DNA of 64,000 bases from Streptantibioticus ferralitis (GTDB taxonomy: Bacteria; Actinomycetota; Actinomycetes; Streptomycetales; Streptomycetaceae): NCBI RefSeq assembly GCF_029223525.1, contig NZ_JARHTQ010000032.1:1-64000 (forward strand). The letters run 5' to 3'. Every line of letters starts with the position of its first letter. Within the stretch, counting starts at the first letter, position 1. Position numbers and translations under genes: made by a program. The notes beneath the pieces were generated by a model, which made no database searches, was not told the DNA's origin, and saw only the letters and a list, made by a program, of their open reading frames with translations. Below, in pieces: positions 17,501 through 25,440 of this stretch.

Positions 17501-18207
17501 GCGTAGAACTCCGCGTGATCGGTGTGCCGCCGCAGGTCGGAGCCGTCCGGCAGACAGGAGTACAGGTTCCCGATGCCCTCGTGGTCGGAGAGGAAGGCGA
17601 TCCGCCCGGCGACGAACATCGGGCAGTCCAGATGTCCGCGCAGATCCTCCAGCAGCCGTGTGCCCTGCAACCACAGCCGTCCGGTCGCCCCTCCCCGGTA
17701 CCGCTTCCAGGACGCGGGCTCATGCGGTGGCGTGGCGTTCAGGATCAGGGTGAGGTGGTCGCCGTCGACGTCGGAGACCGCGATGTCGGAGACCTGCCCC
17801 CAGGGCAGCCGCTTGCCGGGCGAGCCGTCCGGCGTGATCGCGTACGCCCACGAGAAGTGCGAGAACGGCTGCCCGTGCGAGGAGACGGCCAGGATGCGCC
17901 CGTCGGGCGTCCAGGAGCAGACCCGGGCGTCCGGGCTGCCCCAGTAAGTGAGGCGGGTCGCCGGTCCGCCGCCCACCGGCACCACATGCACCTCGGGGTC
18001 CAGGCTGCGCCAGGTGGTGAACGCGATGGAGTCGCCGTCCGGCGAGAAGCGGGGCGGCCCGAGCCGGGTGCGGTCAGCGGTGATCCGCCAGGCCCGTTCC
18101 GGCACGGTCCCGGCCGCGACCAGCGGTGCGACCCACAGATCGTCCTCGGCGACGAAGCACAGCAGGTCGCCGTTCAGATGCGGAAACCTGAGATATGTGT
18201 CGTCCAT
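14548..18207 (-). CDS. Tricorn protease homologue (S41 peptidase)
   Basis: A very large cytosolic protease of about 1219 aa. The N-terminus (YLRFPHLNGDLLCFVAEDDLW) opens a six-bladed propeller, and a second propeller follows. The C-terminal core has His in LGTSHAY, a PDZ domain (ILPGESSDSKA ... LTHVDGRPVD), GNAGGN, the nucleophile Ser in ATASDGD and Glu in VENEGVAPD, as in archaeal Tricorn. Streptomyces homologues are usually near 1070 aa; the excess is largely a 110-120-residue Ala/Gly/Asp/Pro-rich segment between the propellers (encoded near 16720-17080). ATG 18207 fits homologues; ATG 18228 is possible. It converges with the AfsR-like gene and diverges from the serine hydrolase. Confidence 0.93.
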   Translation of the reverse strand: MDDTYLRFPHLNGDLLCFVAEDDLWVAPLVAAGTVPERAWRITADRTRLGPPRFSPDGDSIAFTTWRSLDPEVHVVPVGGGPATRLTYWGSPDARVCSWTPDGRILAVSSHGQPFSHFSWAYAITPDGSPGKRLPWGQVSDIAVSDVDGDHLTLILNATPPHEPASWKRYRGGATGRLWLQGTRLLEDLRGHLDCPMFVAGRIAFLSDHEGIGNLYSCLPDGSDLRRHTDHAEFYARNASSDGQRVVYQCAGRLWLAEDLDTAGVPRCLEVRLGGARNGRRPYQVPAAANLTGLACDTTGRASAVCVRGSLYWLTHRDGPARTIFDRPGARVRLPEMLGDTGRVAFVSDAGGEDGIEVVELPGRAARFPAAVTGITGTVPSRVEPSPDDDSAPRDDMPTGEPLGAGSRAAGSGFPGAMRTGPGADDAAPDAGAGAASRTGARGARRPDAGASGPGRAPGAVDDPTLPGDDAAGSAVAEHPGWSPVEAGGRRLAQGKLGRVHELVASPDGTTLAVASNDGRLLLVATGEGEPLRTSTDLDDTLPSEEPRRTAPAGTVIELVRSDNGPVRDLAFSPDSAWLTWSHPGIGRSLRLIKIAKLADRTVIDVTNGRFEDERPVFTRDGRYLAFLSWRGFDPVYDVHTGDLSFPLGCRPYLVPLNSATPSPFALPVEGRPITGGLDTVNGSEGPVVVEAEGLPNRVTPFPVAASKYSALSPVRGGLVWLRWPISGALGETFANPADPSPRPTLEYFDLFKSRRTELLRHMDWYAVSGDGRRLVVYDDGDLAVVPAYERGDDDSTVLLDMRRILHEVDPAAEWRQGYEEAGRIIRDYFWAPDMCGIDWPGVLAQYRPLVERVASPEEFADLLREVLGELGTSHAYCTAARRNEGPPHYQRPMGLLGVNFQHDKDGSWSLRRILPGESSDSKARSPLAGTGIREGAVLTHVDGRPVDPVAGPYPLLAGAGGTTVELTFAPPKGFTGPPRRVAVAPLVDERPLRYQDWVAKRRAVVRGLSDGRCGYLHIPDMGGSGWAQFNRDLRMEVSRPALIVDVRGNAGGNISELVIEKLTRTILGWDLTRNAQPVSYTSNAPRGPIVALADEATASDGDMITAAFRLLGLGPVVGTRTWGGVVGMTGRHRLIDGTVITVPMNAAWFEEYGWRVENEGVAPDIEALRTPLDWAEGRPSQLAVAVRTALDLLERHPAGTPPDLSDRPNRSRPPLPPR

Positions 18208-18337
18208 CACGACTGTCACGACTTCCATGGTTCTGGGATGGATTGCGGAGGGCAACTTTTGGCGGCGAGACCGGGCCGTGCACCATTGGGGGGACGGTCT
18301 GACAGAAGCACGGCCGGGGCAGGAGCGGGAGCGGGCA

Positions 18338-19675
18338 GTGGTGGAGGTCCACGGGACGGTGGCGGACGGCTTCGAGCCGGTCCGGGAGGCGTTCCGACAG
18401 GGGTTTGAGCAGCGCGGGGAGCGGGGGGCGGCGGTAGCCGTGCACCAGGACGGCCGCCTGGTCGTCGACCTGTGGGCCGGTGCCGCACGGGCCGACCAGC
18501 CCGAGGGCCCGCGCTGGGAGCGGGACACCGCGCAGATCATCCGGTCCGCGGGAAAGGGCCCGGCCGCCGCCTGCCTGCTTCTGCTGCACCAGCGCGGCCA
18601 GCTCGACCTGGACGCGCCGGTCGGCACCTACTGGCCGGAGTTCAAGGCGGCGGGCAAGGAACGCGCCCTCGTGCGCCATCTGCTCACCCACCGCGTCGGT
18701 GTGCCCGCCCTGGACACCCCGCTCACCGTCGCCCAGGCCCTGGACGGGGTCAGCGGGCCGCGCGCGGTCGCCGCGCAGCGCCCGCAGTGGCAGCCGGGCA
18801 CCGACCACGGCTACCACGCGCAGACGTTCAGCTGGCTGCTGGGCGAACTGGTGCTACGGGCCACCGGCCGCACCCTCGGCCAGTGGTTCGCCCAGGAGGT
18901 CGCCGGCCCGCTCGGCCTGGACCTGTGGTTCGGCCTGCCGCCGGATCGCACCGCACGGGTCGGCCGGGTCGCCGCCGTGGAACCACCGCCGGTACCCGCC
19001 GTGGCGGGCCTGCGCACCCGGCCCAAACGATCGGTCACCGAGGCGTACGCCGACCCCGAGTCGCTGACCCGGCGCGCCTTCGAGGCGATACTCCCGCCCG
19101 TCTCCCACCACCACCCTCAGCGGGGGCGCTCCGCGCCGCAGTTCCCTCTGCCCGTCTCCCACCACCACCCTCAGGAGGGGCGCTCCGCGGCGCAGTTCCC
19201 TCCGCCCGTCGCCCACCACGACCCTCAGCCGGGGCGCTTCGCGGCGCAGTTCCCGATGTCGGTCGACGAGAACGACCCCGCCTACCAGGCCGGCGAGTTG
19301 GCGGCCTCCAACGCCATCGCCACCGCCCGCTCCCTCTCCCGCTGCTACGCGGCGCTCACCACCGGCGTCGACGGCGCCCAGCCGCTGTTCACCCCGGCGA
19401 CGCTCACCGCCGCCCGCAGCCGGGAGTCCGACGGCCCCGACCGGGTGCTGGTGGTCAACACCCGGTTCGGTCACGGCTTCATGCTGCACGGTCCGTCCTG
19501 CCCGCTGCTCGCCCCCGGCTCCTTCGGTCACCCCGGCCGGGGCGGCTCGCTCGGCTTCGCCGACCCCGAAGCGGGCATCGGCTTCGGCTACGTCACCAAC
19601 GGACTGCAGAAGTCCGTGACCGCCGATCCGCGCGCACAGGCTCTGGTCCGCGCCGTGAGGTCCTGCCTACGCTGA
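18338..19675 (+). CDS. EstB/class C beta-lactamase-like serine hydrolase carrying the 54-bp repeat
   Basis: A 445-aa serine hydrolase of the beta-lactamase fold, probably an esterase or peptidase. The S-x-x-K motif is SAGK (Ser70, Lys73), the second motif is the Tyr of GYHAQTFSW, and HGFMLHG with FGHPGRGGSLGF gives the C-terminal active-site region. Residues 254-307 (PVSHHHPQRGRS-type repeats) are encoded by three tandem 54-bp units and interrupt the sequence between RRAFEAIL and SVDENDPAYQ, which are near-contiguous in the homologues I remember. The start is GTG 18338 or 18341, with GGGAG upstream; further upstream the frame has no similarity. No signal peptide is seen. Whether the insert affects activity cannot be judged. 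Confidence 0.88.
   Translation: MVEVHGTVADGFEPVREAFRQGFEQRGERGAAVAVHQDGRLVVDLWAGAARADQPEGPRWERDTAQIIRSAGKGPAAACLLLLHQRGQLDLDAPVGTYWPEFKAAGKERALVRHLLTHRVGVPALDTPLTVAQALDGVSGPRAVAAQRPQWQPGTDHGYHAQTFSWLLGELVLRATGRTLGQWFAQEVAGPLGLDLWFGLPPDRTARVGRVAAVEPPPVPAVAGLRTRPKRSVTEAYADPESLTRRAFEAILPPVSHHHPQRGRSAPQFPLPVSHHHPQEGRSAAQFPPPVAHHDPQPGRFAAQFPMSVDENDPAYQAGELAASNAIATARSLSRCYAALTTGVDGAQPLFTPATLTAARSRESDGPDRVLVVNTRFGHGFMLHGPSCPLLAPGSFGHPGRGGSLGFADPEAGIGFGYVTNGLQKSVTADPRAQALVRAVRSCLR
19097..19258 (+). repeat. Three tandem 54-bp ORF-tolerant repeats inside the serine hydrolase gene
   Basis: Copies start at 19097, 19151 and 19205, exactly 54 bp apart. Each opens CCCGTCTCCCACCACCACC (copy 3: CCCGTCGCCCACCACGACC) followed by CTCAG. 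The hairpin block is GGCGC-TCC-GCGCC in copy 1; copies 2 and 3 have one mismatch (3' arm GCGGC). The frame read is P-V-S-H-H-H-P-Q, shifted by one base relative to the copies in galE and the WHH-SUKH gene. Confidence 0.92.
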
Positions 19676-19679
19676 GCGC

Positions 19680-19850
19680 ATGACGCGATACGCCGGGTAC
19701 GGGGTGCTGGTCACCGGCGCCGGACAGGGCATCGGCGAGGCCGTCGCACGTCGCTTCGCGGCCGGGTGCCGGGGGCTTCGCCCCGGGCACCTTGTTCGGG
19801 GGCTGCGTCCCCGAGCCCCCGAGCTGACCGGGAGTTCGCGCCGGACCTGA
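19680..19850 (+). pseudogene. 5' fragment of a short-chain dehydrogenase gene
   Basis: The ATG at 19680 opens a frame whose first 29 residues are a good SDR N-terminus: GYGVLVTGAGQGIGEAVARR contains the TGxxxGIG cofactor motif. From about 19766 the sequence becomes a G/C palindrome and the frame reads meaningless Arg/Pro/Gly-rich sequence to a TGA at 19848. Nothing resembling the rest of an SDR follows in any frame before the penicillin-binding protein gene. It is therefore a truncated remnant whose 3' part has been replaced by palindromic DNA. Confidence 0.7.
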
Positions 19851-20031
19851 GTAGCCGCTGGGAGATTGTCGATCTGCGGTCAGGCTTCGTCCTCGGGCTT
19901 GGGATCGCTCGCTGGGGGGCCGCGCCTCCAACGTCCCATCAGCTCTGGGGCTTTGCCTGGGGGCCGGGCGGTCGTCCGGGGGCGAAGTCCCCGAACGCCC
20001 CTGTTCCGGGGCTTCGCCCCCGAAGCCCCGG
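19765..20031. repeat. Cluster of REP-like palindromes
   Basis: Several strong G/C stems follow each other: 19765-19791 around GGGGGCTTCGCCCC, 19796-19822 (TCGGGGGC / GCCCCCGA), and between 19966 and 20031 further units with GGGGGCGAAGTCCCC and GGGGCTTCGCCCCC. The recurring core is GGGGCTTCGCCCC. Such elements are frequent between streptomycete genes. Here they start exactly where the SDR remnant loses its coding character and end at the stop codon of the penicillin-binding protein gene. Confidence 0.7.
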
Positions 20032-21654
20032 TCAGTTCGCGGAAAGCAGGGCCGCGACGATCTTTCCGGCGAACTTGTAGCCCTCGCCGGTGTTCGGGAC
20101 GACCGCGGCCGCTGCGACGTCGTCGCGGTAGGCGAGGAACCAGCTGTTGGGCTTGGTCTGGCCGTCCACCTCCGCCGTGCCGGTCTTGGCGCCCACGTCG
20201 CCGCTCAGCGTGCCCACGGTCGGCGCGGCGGTGCCCTGGCGCGCCGTGAGCACCATCATCGAGCGCAGATCCGCGTCGACCGACGAGGGCAACTGCTGCG
20301 GAGCCTGTGCGATCTGCCGGTTGTCGACCGAGACCGGGACGATCACCGGCTGGTGGAAGACCCCGGACCTGGCGGTGGCCGCGACCGACGCCATGTCCAG
20401 CGGGTTCACCTGCACCTGGCCCTGACCGATCATGGTCATCGCCTTCTCCGACCCGCTGCCCACCGGAACCTTCCCGTCCCAGGACGGCACACCGGTCGAC
20501 CAGCTGAGGCCGAGGCCGAACACGTCATGTGCCTCGTTCTCCACCGCGCCGTCGGGCAGCACGTTCGCCGTGGAGATGAACGCGGTGTTGCAGGAGGCCG
20601 CGAAGTCCTGGGCGAGCGTGGCCCTGTCGATCTGCATGCCCTCCACGTTGTGGAAGCTGCGCCCGCCGTAGGAGATGGTCTTCGGGCAGTCAAGCGGCGT
20701 ACCGGGGGTGACCTTGCCGGTCGTCAGCAGGGTGGACGCGGTGATCACCTTGAAGGTGGAGCCGGGCGCGTAGGTGCCCATCATCGCCTTGTTGTAGCCG
20801 CCCGCCGGGTTGTCGGCGACGGCGAGCACGCCGCCGGTACTCGGCTGGATCGCGACCACCGCGGCGTCCGGGCCCTGTGTCGTGACCGCCTTCTCCGCCT
20901 GTGCCTGCAGGTTGGCGTCGATGGTGGTGCGCAGCGGCTTGCCCGGCTTGCCCTGGGAGAGCGGGTGCAGCGAGTCGCCCGCCTTGCCGTCGGCGCCCTT
21001 GACCCGGATGTCCATGCCCGGCGTGCCCTGCAGCGTGTTGCCGTACTTGGCCTGCAGCTCGGTGAGGATCCCGGCCAGCGACGGGTACTTGGCGGCGGTC
21101 AGCACCTGGCCGTTGCGGTCGACGGCGGTGACCGGGGGCGGGGTGCTGGACGGCGCGGCCTCCAGCGTCTGCCCGGCGGCCAGTTTGGGGTGGAGCACCG
21201 CGGGAGTCCACTTGACCACCGGTTTGCCCGAAGGGTCCCGCACCACGGTCAGCGCCGAGTCGTAGTCCCACGTGGAGTCCTGCCCGTCGTACGAGACACC
21301 GGCCCGTACCGAGAACGGGACGCGCGCGCCGGTCGCGGGCTTGTCCGTCAGCGTCAACCGGCTGACGTGCAGATCACTTCGATAGGAGGTCAGTTCGGCG
21401 GTCGCCTGAGATCCGTTGTCCGTCAGCGCGGCGGCCTTGGCGACATCGCCGGACGCCCATGCGGTGAGGAAGTCATGTGCGGCGGTGCGTACTTCGGCCG
21501 CGGACGGGGGAGGGGTCACCTTCGGGGCGGGCACGGCGTCGGCGGCCGGCTTGCTCGACACGCTCCGGTACAGGTCATATCCACCGAAGCCGGCAGCCGC
21601 GACCACCACGGCGACCGCACCACCGATCACGACGCCCTTGGTCGCTCGCTGCAT
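20032..21654 (-). CDS. Class B penicillin-binding protein (transpeptidase)
   Basis: A 540-aa peptidoglycan transpeptidase anchored by one N-terminal helix (residues about 8-30). Residues 50-170 form an NTF2-like MecA-N-type domain (FLTAWASGDVAKAAALT), followed by a dimerisation region and the transpeptidase domain. Catalytic motifs are STFK (in APGSTFKVI), SCN (SxN) and KTGTAEV. The architecture corresponds to the PbpA/MecA-like class B enzymes common in Streptomyces. ATG 21654 immediately precedes the membrane helix. It lies downstream of the O-mannosyltransferase gene on the same strand, with a 148-bp gap. It probably acts at the growing tip or during sporulation, but this is not determined by the sequence. 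Confidence 0.93.
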   Translation of the reverse strand: MQRATKGVVIGGAVAVVVAAAGFGGYDLYRSVSSKPAADAVPAPKVTPPPSAAEVRTAAHDFLTAWASGDVAKAAALTDNGSQATAELTSYRSDLHVSRLTLTDKPATGARVPFSVRAGVSYDGQDSTWDYDSALTVVRDPSGKPVVKWTPAVLHPKLAAGQTLEAAPSSTPPPVTAVDRNGQVLTAAKYPSLAGILTELQAKYGNTLQGTPGMDIRVKGADGKAGDSLHPLSQGKPGKPLRTTIDANLQAQAEKAVTTQGPDAAVVAIQPSTGGVLAVADNPAGGYNKAMMGTYAPGSTFKVITASTLLTTGKVTPGTPLDCPKTISYGGRSFHNVEGMQIDRATLAQDFAASCNTAFISTANVLPDGAVENEAHDVFGLGLSWSTGVPSWDGKVPVGSGSEKAMTMIGQGQVQVNPLDMASVAATARSGVFHQPVIVPVSVDNRQIAQAPQQLPSSVDADLRSMMVLTARQGTAAPTVGTLSGDVGAKTGTAEVDGQTKPNSWFLAYRDDVAAAAVVPNTGEGYKFAGKIVAALLSAN

Positions 21655-21802
21655 GTGTCCCTCCCCAACTCATCGCCTCCGCACCGACCGTCGAGGAGCG
21701 TGACGCGGGGGCACTCTATGGCACAGATGTGTCCAAGGGGTCAAGATTCCACAACTGGACGCAATCACTGCGTCATGCTCGGGCCGAAACCCGCCAGATC
21801 CA

Positions 21803-23542
21803 TCAGATCCAGGTATCCAGCCACATCCGGGCCCGCCAGGCGTCCATCGGGATCGTCATACCGGTGTAGACCGGGAAGAAGTAGATGAAGTTCCAGACGA
21901 TCAGCAGGACGAGCGTGCCCGCGCCCACCGCGCCCCACATCCGCCGTCGTTCGGTCGCACCGGCCGGGCCCAGCATCGCGCCCACCATCATGGCGACCGC
22001 CAGGCACAGGAACGGTACGAACACCACCGCGTAGAACAGGAAGATGGTCCGTTCCTGGTAGTTGAACCACGGCAGGTATCCCGCCGCGACCCCGCACAGG
22101 ATCGCACCGGCCCGCCAGTCGCGCCGCAACGCCCAGCGGAACAGCAGGAAGAGCAGCGCCAAGCAAGCCGCCCACCACAGCAGCGGAGTGCCCAGCGCCA
22201 GTACCTCACGGGCACAGCCGCCGGGGGCCGTACAACCGCTCTGCCCGCGCTTGGGCGACTCGTAGAAGTACGACACCGGGCGGCCCAGCACCAGCCAACT
22301 CCACGGGTTGGACTGGTAGGTGTGCGGCTGGGTCAGATGGATGTTGAAGTCGTACACCTGGTGCTGGTAATGCCACAGGGAGCGCAGTGGAGCCGGGATC
22401 CACGACCAGGTGCCGCCGCGGCCGTCCGCCCAGTGCCGGAAGTAGCCGTTGTCCGTGGCGAACCAGCCGCTCCACGAGGCGAGATAGGTGGCCAGGGCCA
22501 CCGGCACCAAGGACAGGAACGCCGGGCTCGCGTCGCGCCGCAGCATCGCCCGGAACGGGTGCGGGGCACCCGCCGCCCGGCGCGCACCGGCGTCCCACAG
22601 CACCGCCATGATCCCGAACGCCGCCAGATACGGCGCGCCGTTCCACTTCGTGGCGCAGGCCAGGCCCAGCAGTACGCCCGCCGCGATCCGCCACGGCCGC
22701 CAGCCGAGCCGGGTGCCGGCCGCGGCCCGCGCGTCCGGGCGGCCGTCCTCCGGCAGTGCGGCCGCCAACCGGGCCCGCGAGGCGTCCCGGTCGATCAGCA
22801 GCGCGCCGAACGCCGCCAGCACCCAGAACATCACGATCAGGTCGAGCAGCGAGGTGCGGCTCATCACGAACTGCAGCCCGTCCACCGCCATCAGGCCACC
22901 GGCCAGGCAGCCCAGGGCGGTCGACCGGAGTAGCCGCCGCCCGATCCGGCAGAGCATGAACACGGCCAGCGTCCCCAGCACCGCCACCGAGAAGCGCCAG
23001 CCGAACGGGGTCAGCCCGAAGAGCCACTCGCCGAGCGCGATCACCCACTTGCCCATGGGCGGGTGCACCACGTACGACGGGTCGACGCCCAGCGGAATGC
23101 GCTGTGGGTGGCCGAGGATCAGCTGGTTGGCGTTGTCGGGCCAGGCGCCCTCATAGCCGTGCTGGAGAAGCGCCCACGCGTCCTTGGCGTAGTACGTCTC
23201 GTCGAATATCACCGCACGCGGGCTGCCGAGGTGCCAGAAGCGGAGCGCTCCCGCCAGCAGCGCGACGAGCAGCGGTCCGGCCCAGCCGGACCAACGGGCC
23301 AGCCGGTCCGCTACCGCGGGGGTGAGCCCGACGGCCTGCCAGACCCTGGTCCGCGGTGCGGGGAAAGGGGCGATCAGGCGTTCGCGGGCGGTCCGCTGCC
23401 CGGCCCCGGCGTAGCCGAACCGGCGCAGGCGCTGCGCCCACGGGTTCGGTGCCTCGGGCGCGGGAGTCGCCCCCGCGGGAGGTGCGGCGTCAGTCGCGGT
23501 GTCACTGCTCACCGAGCCATCGTAGGGAACCGTTCCGCTCAC
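21803..23542 (-). CDS. pmt: Protein O-mannosyltransferase
   Basis: A 579-aa polytopic GT39 enzyme that transfers mannose from polyprenyl-phosphate-mannose to Ser/Thr of secreted proteins. The first extracytoplasmic loop contains the catalytic DETYYAKDAWALLQHGYE (DE motif), later loops have HPPMGKWVIALGE and MSRTSLLDL, and about ten membrane helices are visible. In S. coelicolor Pmt glycosylates the PstS protein that serves as the phiC31 receptor and many lipoproteins. GTG 23542 is used; GTG 23512 is an alternative because the first 50 residues are disordered. Divergent from rsmI, a neighbourhood conserved in actinobacteria as I recall. Confidence 0.95.
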   Translation of the reverse strand: MSGTVPYDGSVSSDTATDAAPPAGATPAPEAPNPWAQRLRRFGYAGAGQRTARERLIAPFPAPRTRVWQAVGLTPAVADRLARWSGWAGPLLVALLAGALRFWHLGSPRAVIFDETYYAKDAWALLQHGYEGAWPDNANQLILGHPQRIPLGVDPSYVVHPPMGKWVIALGEWLFGLTPFGWRFSVAVLGTLAVFMLCRIGRRLLRSTALGCLAGGLMAVDGLQFVMSRTSLLDLIVMFWVLAAFGALLIDRDASRARLAAALPEDGRPDARAAAGTRLGWRPWRIAAGVLLGLACATKWNGAPYLAAFGIMAVLWDAGARRAAGAPHPFRAMLRRDASPAFLSLVPVALATYLASWSGWFATDNGYFRHWADGRGGTWSWIPAPLRSLWHYQHQVYDFNIHLTQPHTYQSNPWSWLVLGRPVSYFYESPKRGQSGCTAPGGCAREVLALGTPLLWWAACLALLFLLFRWALRRDWRAGAILCGVAAGYLPWFNYQERTIFLFYAVVFVPFLCLAVAMMVGAMLGPAGATERRRMWGAVGAGTLVLLIVWNFIYFFPVYTGMTIPMDAWRARMWLDTWI

Positions 23543-23841
23543 GCTGGTGTCGCCGTTCGGGGAAATCGCCGTCCCGCCCGCCCCTTACCGGGACCTTTCG
23601 GGCGCCGGGGAGCTCGCCCGGCGTCGGGGCGATTGCCCGCCCGTCCACCCGTAACCGCCGGTCTTCGCGTGCCCTCGCGCCTGGTCGGCTTGGCTGCGCC
23701 GGGTTTCCGCGCTGCGGATGTGTTCGGAGGGATGGCCCGCCCTCCGCCGGTTGCCGCTGCCTTCGGGGTCGGTCGGTCTGTCACGGCGGTGGAAAACCCC
23801 GGGCGCCGGGGTGCGGGCTCGGGTAGGGGACACTGGTCGGC

Positions 23842-24687
23842 GTGAGCGGAACCCTCGTACTGGCCGGAACCCCGATCGGCGACCCGGAAGACGCGCCCCC
23901 GCGCCTGTCGGCGGAGCTGGTGGCGGCCGATGTGATCGCGGCGGAGGACACCCGGCGGCTGCGCCGCCTGACGGCCGCGCTCGGGGTGACCCCGGCCGGG
24001 CGGGTGGTCTCGTACTTCGAGGGCAACGAAAGCGCCCGCACCCCGGAACTGGTCGAGGCGCTCGCCGGGGGCAGCCGGGTGCTGCTGGTCACCGACGCCG
24101 GAATGCCGTCGGTCTCCGACCCCGGCTACCGCCTGGTGGCGGCGGCGGTCGAGCACGACATCCGGGTGACGGCCGTGCCCGGGCCGTCGGCCGTCCTCAC
24201 CGCGCTGGCGCTGTCCGGCCTGCCGGTGGACCGCTTCTGCTTCGAGGGCTTCCTTCCGCGCAAGACCGGCGAGCGCCTGACCCGGCTGCGGGAGGTCGCG
24301 GACGAACGCCGCACGCTGGTGTACTTCGAGGCCCCGCACCGCCTGGACGACACCCTCACCGCGATGGCGGAGGTCTTCGGCGCGGACCGCCGCGCCGCGG
24401 TCTGCCGCGAGCTGACCAAGACCTACGAGGAGGTCAAGCGCGGTCCGCTGAAGGACCTGGCGGCCTGGGCGGCCGAGGGCGTACGCGGCGAGATCACCGT
24501 GGTCGTCGAGGGCGCCCCGGCGGTGCCCCCGCAGGCGCTGGAACCGGCCGAGCTCGCCCGCCGGGTCGCGGTCCGGGAGTCCGCGGGCGAAGCCCGCAAG
24601 GCCGCCATCGCGGCCGTCGCCGCCGAGGCCGGAGTGCCGAAGCGCCAGGTGTTCGACGCCGTCGTGGCCGCCAAAACCGCCCGCTGA
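23842..24687 (+). CDS. rsmI: 16S rRNA (cytidine-1402-2'-O) methyltransferase RsmI
   Basis: A 281-aa SAM-dependent tetrapyrrole-methylase-fold enzyme that 2'-O-methylates C1402 of 16S rRNA. Signature stretches are LVLAGTPIGDPEDAP at the N-terminus, AAEDTRRLRRL, LVTDAGMPSVSDPGYRLV, AVPGPSAVLTAL and FEGFLPRK, all in the expected order. GTG start at 23842. The length matches RsmI/YraL. It faces the divergent pmt gene over a 299-bp gap in which I recognise no further gene. Confidence 0.96.
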   Translation: MSGTLVLAGTPIGDPEDAPPRLSAELVAADVIAAEDTRRLRRLTAALGVTPAGRVVSYFEGNESARTPELVEALAGGSRVLLVTDAGMPSVSDPGYRLVAAAVEHDIRVTAVPGPSAVLTALALSGLPVDRFCFEGFLPRKTGERLTRLREVADERRTLVYFEAPHRLDDTLTAMAEVFGADRRAAVCRELTKTYEEVKRGPLKDLAAWAAEGVRGEITVVVEGAPAVPPQALEPAELARRVAVRESAGEARKAAIAAVAAEAGVPKRQVFDAVVAAKTAR

Positions 24688-24748
24688 CCAGCGCCCCCGG
24701 CAGCCCGTCACAAGTCGCGGTAAAGGTCTAACGTGGACGGGTAAAGGC

Positions 24749-24884
24749 GCTGTGGCGAAAGCGTCGGCCACAGCCCACAAACAGCCCAAATCTGGCTCAA
24801 GAGACGGGAACCACTGCTGCGCCGCGCCATCGAGAGGCGTTCGCTGGTAGTGGGAAAGTCCCGCTCCGGACACCTTGTCCGGAG
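24749..24884 (+). promoter_or_regulatory. Structured 5' leader of the zinc-ribbon gene
   Basis: Two hairpins lie between rsmI and the ATG at 24901. The first pairs GCTGTGGC (24749-24756) with GCCACAGC (24767-24774). The second is CTCCGGAC-ACCTT-GTCCGGAG (24864-24884), ending 6 nt before the AGGAG. Between them CCACT and AGTGG can also pair. The spacing to the ribosome site would allow translational control. No known riboswitch consensus is matched. Confidence 0.4.
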
Positions 24885-24900
24885 GGCATCAGGAGCTGCC

Positions 24901-25383
24901 ATGAGCGAGGCCATCGGCACCCCGTACGGAGACCCCGCCCCCGGCTCGGCGTCGGCCGAGACCGTTCACGAGGCCTATGCGTTCGCGTGCTTGCGCTGCG
25001 GGCACGGATGGGAGCAGTCGTACGACATAGTGCACACCACCGACGAGACCGGTCGGACGACCGTCACCTACTACGACGCGGGTCATGCGCGAGTGCCCTC
25101 GCCGCTGACCCGACCGGTATGCCAGAACTGCGGCGGCCACACGGTCCGCATCATGCGGTCCGGGCGGGTGTCCGTCGCCCGCCGCTGGGATCCGATGATC
25201 CTGCCGTTCCCCGAGCAGTACGGGGCCGTCTCCGAGCGGCACGACGCCGCCTACGAAAGCGGTGGGCCCGACCAGGGTGCGTCCGGCGACTCGGCGGCCA
25301 AGCCGCGCCACCACTGGAGCCTCGCGGACCTCTTCCACCTCTTCCATCGCGGCCACGGCCGCGACCGGGACCGCGCGGCCTGA
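24901..25383 (+). CDS. Small zinc-ribbon hypothetical protein
   Basis: A 160-aa cytosolic protein of unknown function. Two CxxC knuckles, CLRCGHGWEQ near residue 30 and CQNCGGH near residue 78, frame about 45 residues with a hydrophobic DIVHTTDETGRTTVTYYDAG strand pair, a zinc-ribbon arrangement. The C-terminal third is charged and His-rich (HLFHRGHGRDRDR). ATG 24901 has AGGAG 5 nt upstream. It precedes tatD by 57 bp and may be cotranscribed. Conserved hypothetical in streptomycetes as far as I recall; no role can be assigned. Confidence 0.75.
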   Translation: MSEAIGTPYGDPAPGSASAETVHEAYAFACLRCGHGWEQSYDIVHTTDETGRTTVTYYDAGHARVPSPLTRPVCQNCGGHTVRIMRSGRVSVARRWDPMILPFPEQYGAVSERHDAAYESGGPDQGASGDSAAKPRHHWSLADLFHLFHRGHGRDRDRAA

Positions 25384-25440
25384 TCCGGTCGGCCACTCCC
25401 GCGTACCGCCCCCGGACACGGCGTCCGTAGACTCCGGGGC

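Noticed and set aside
18208-18627. Long N-terminal extension of the tricorn protease
   Set aside because: It overlaps the start of the divergent hydrolase gene, is low-complexity, and homologues begin at YLRFPHL.
18854-19531. Antisense frame encoding LRVVVGD repeats across the serine hydrolase
   Set aside because: It is the complement of the 54-bp repeat plus GC-driven shadow coding. The sense gene has clear active-site motifs; the antisense frame has none.
24740-24884. Known riboswitch in the leader of the zinc-ribbon gene
   Set aside because: CGGGAACC resembles part of the ydaO motif, but the remaining conserved blocks are missing. Kept only as an unnamed structured leader.
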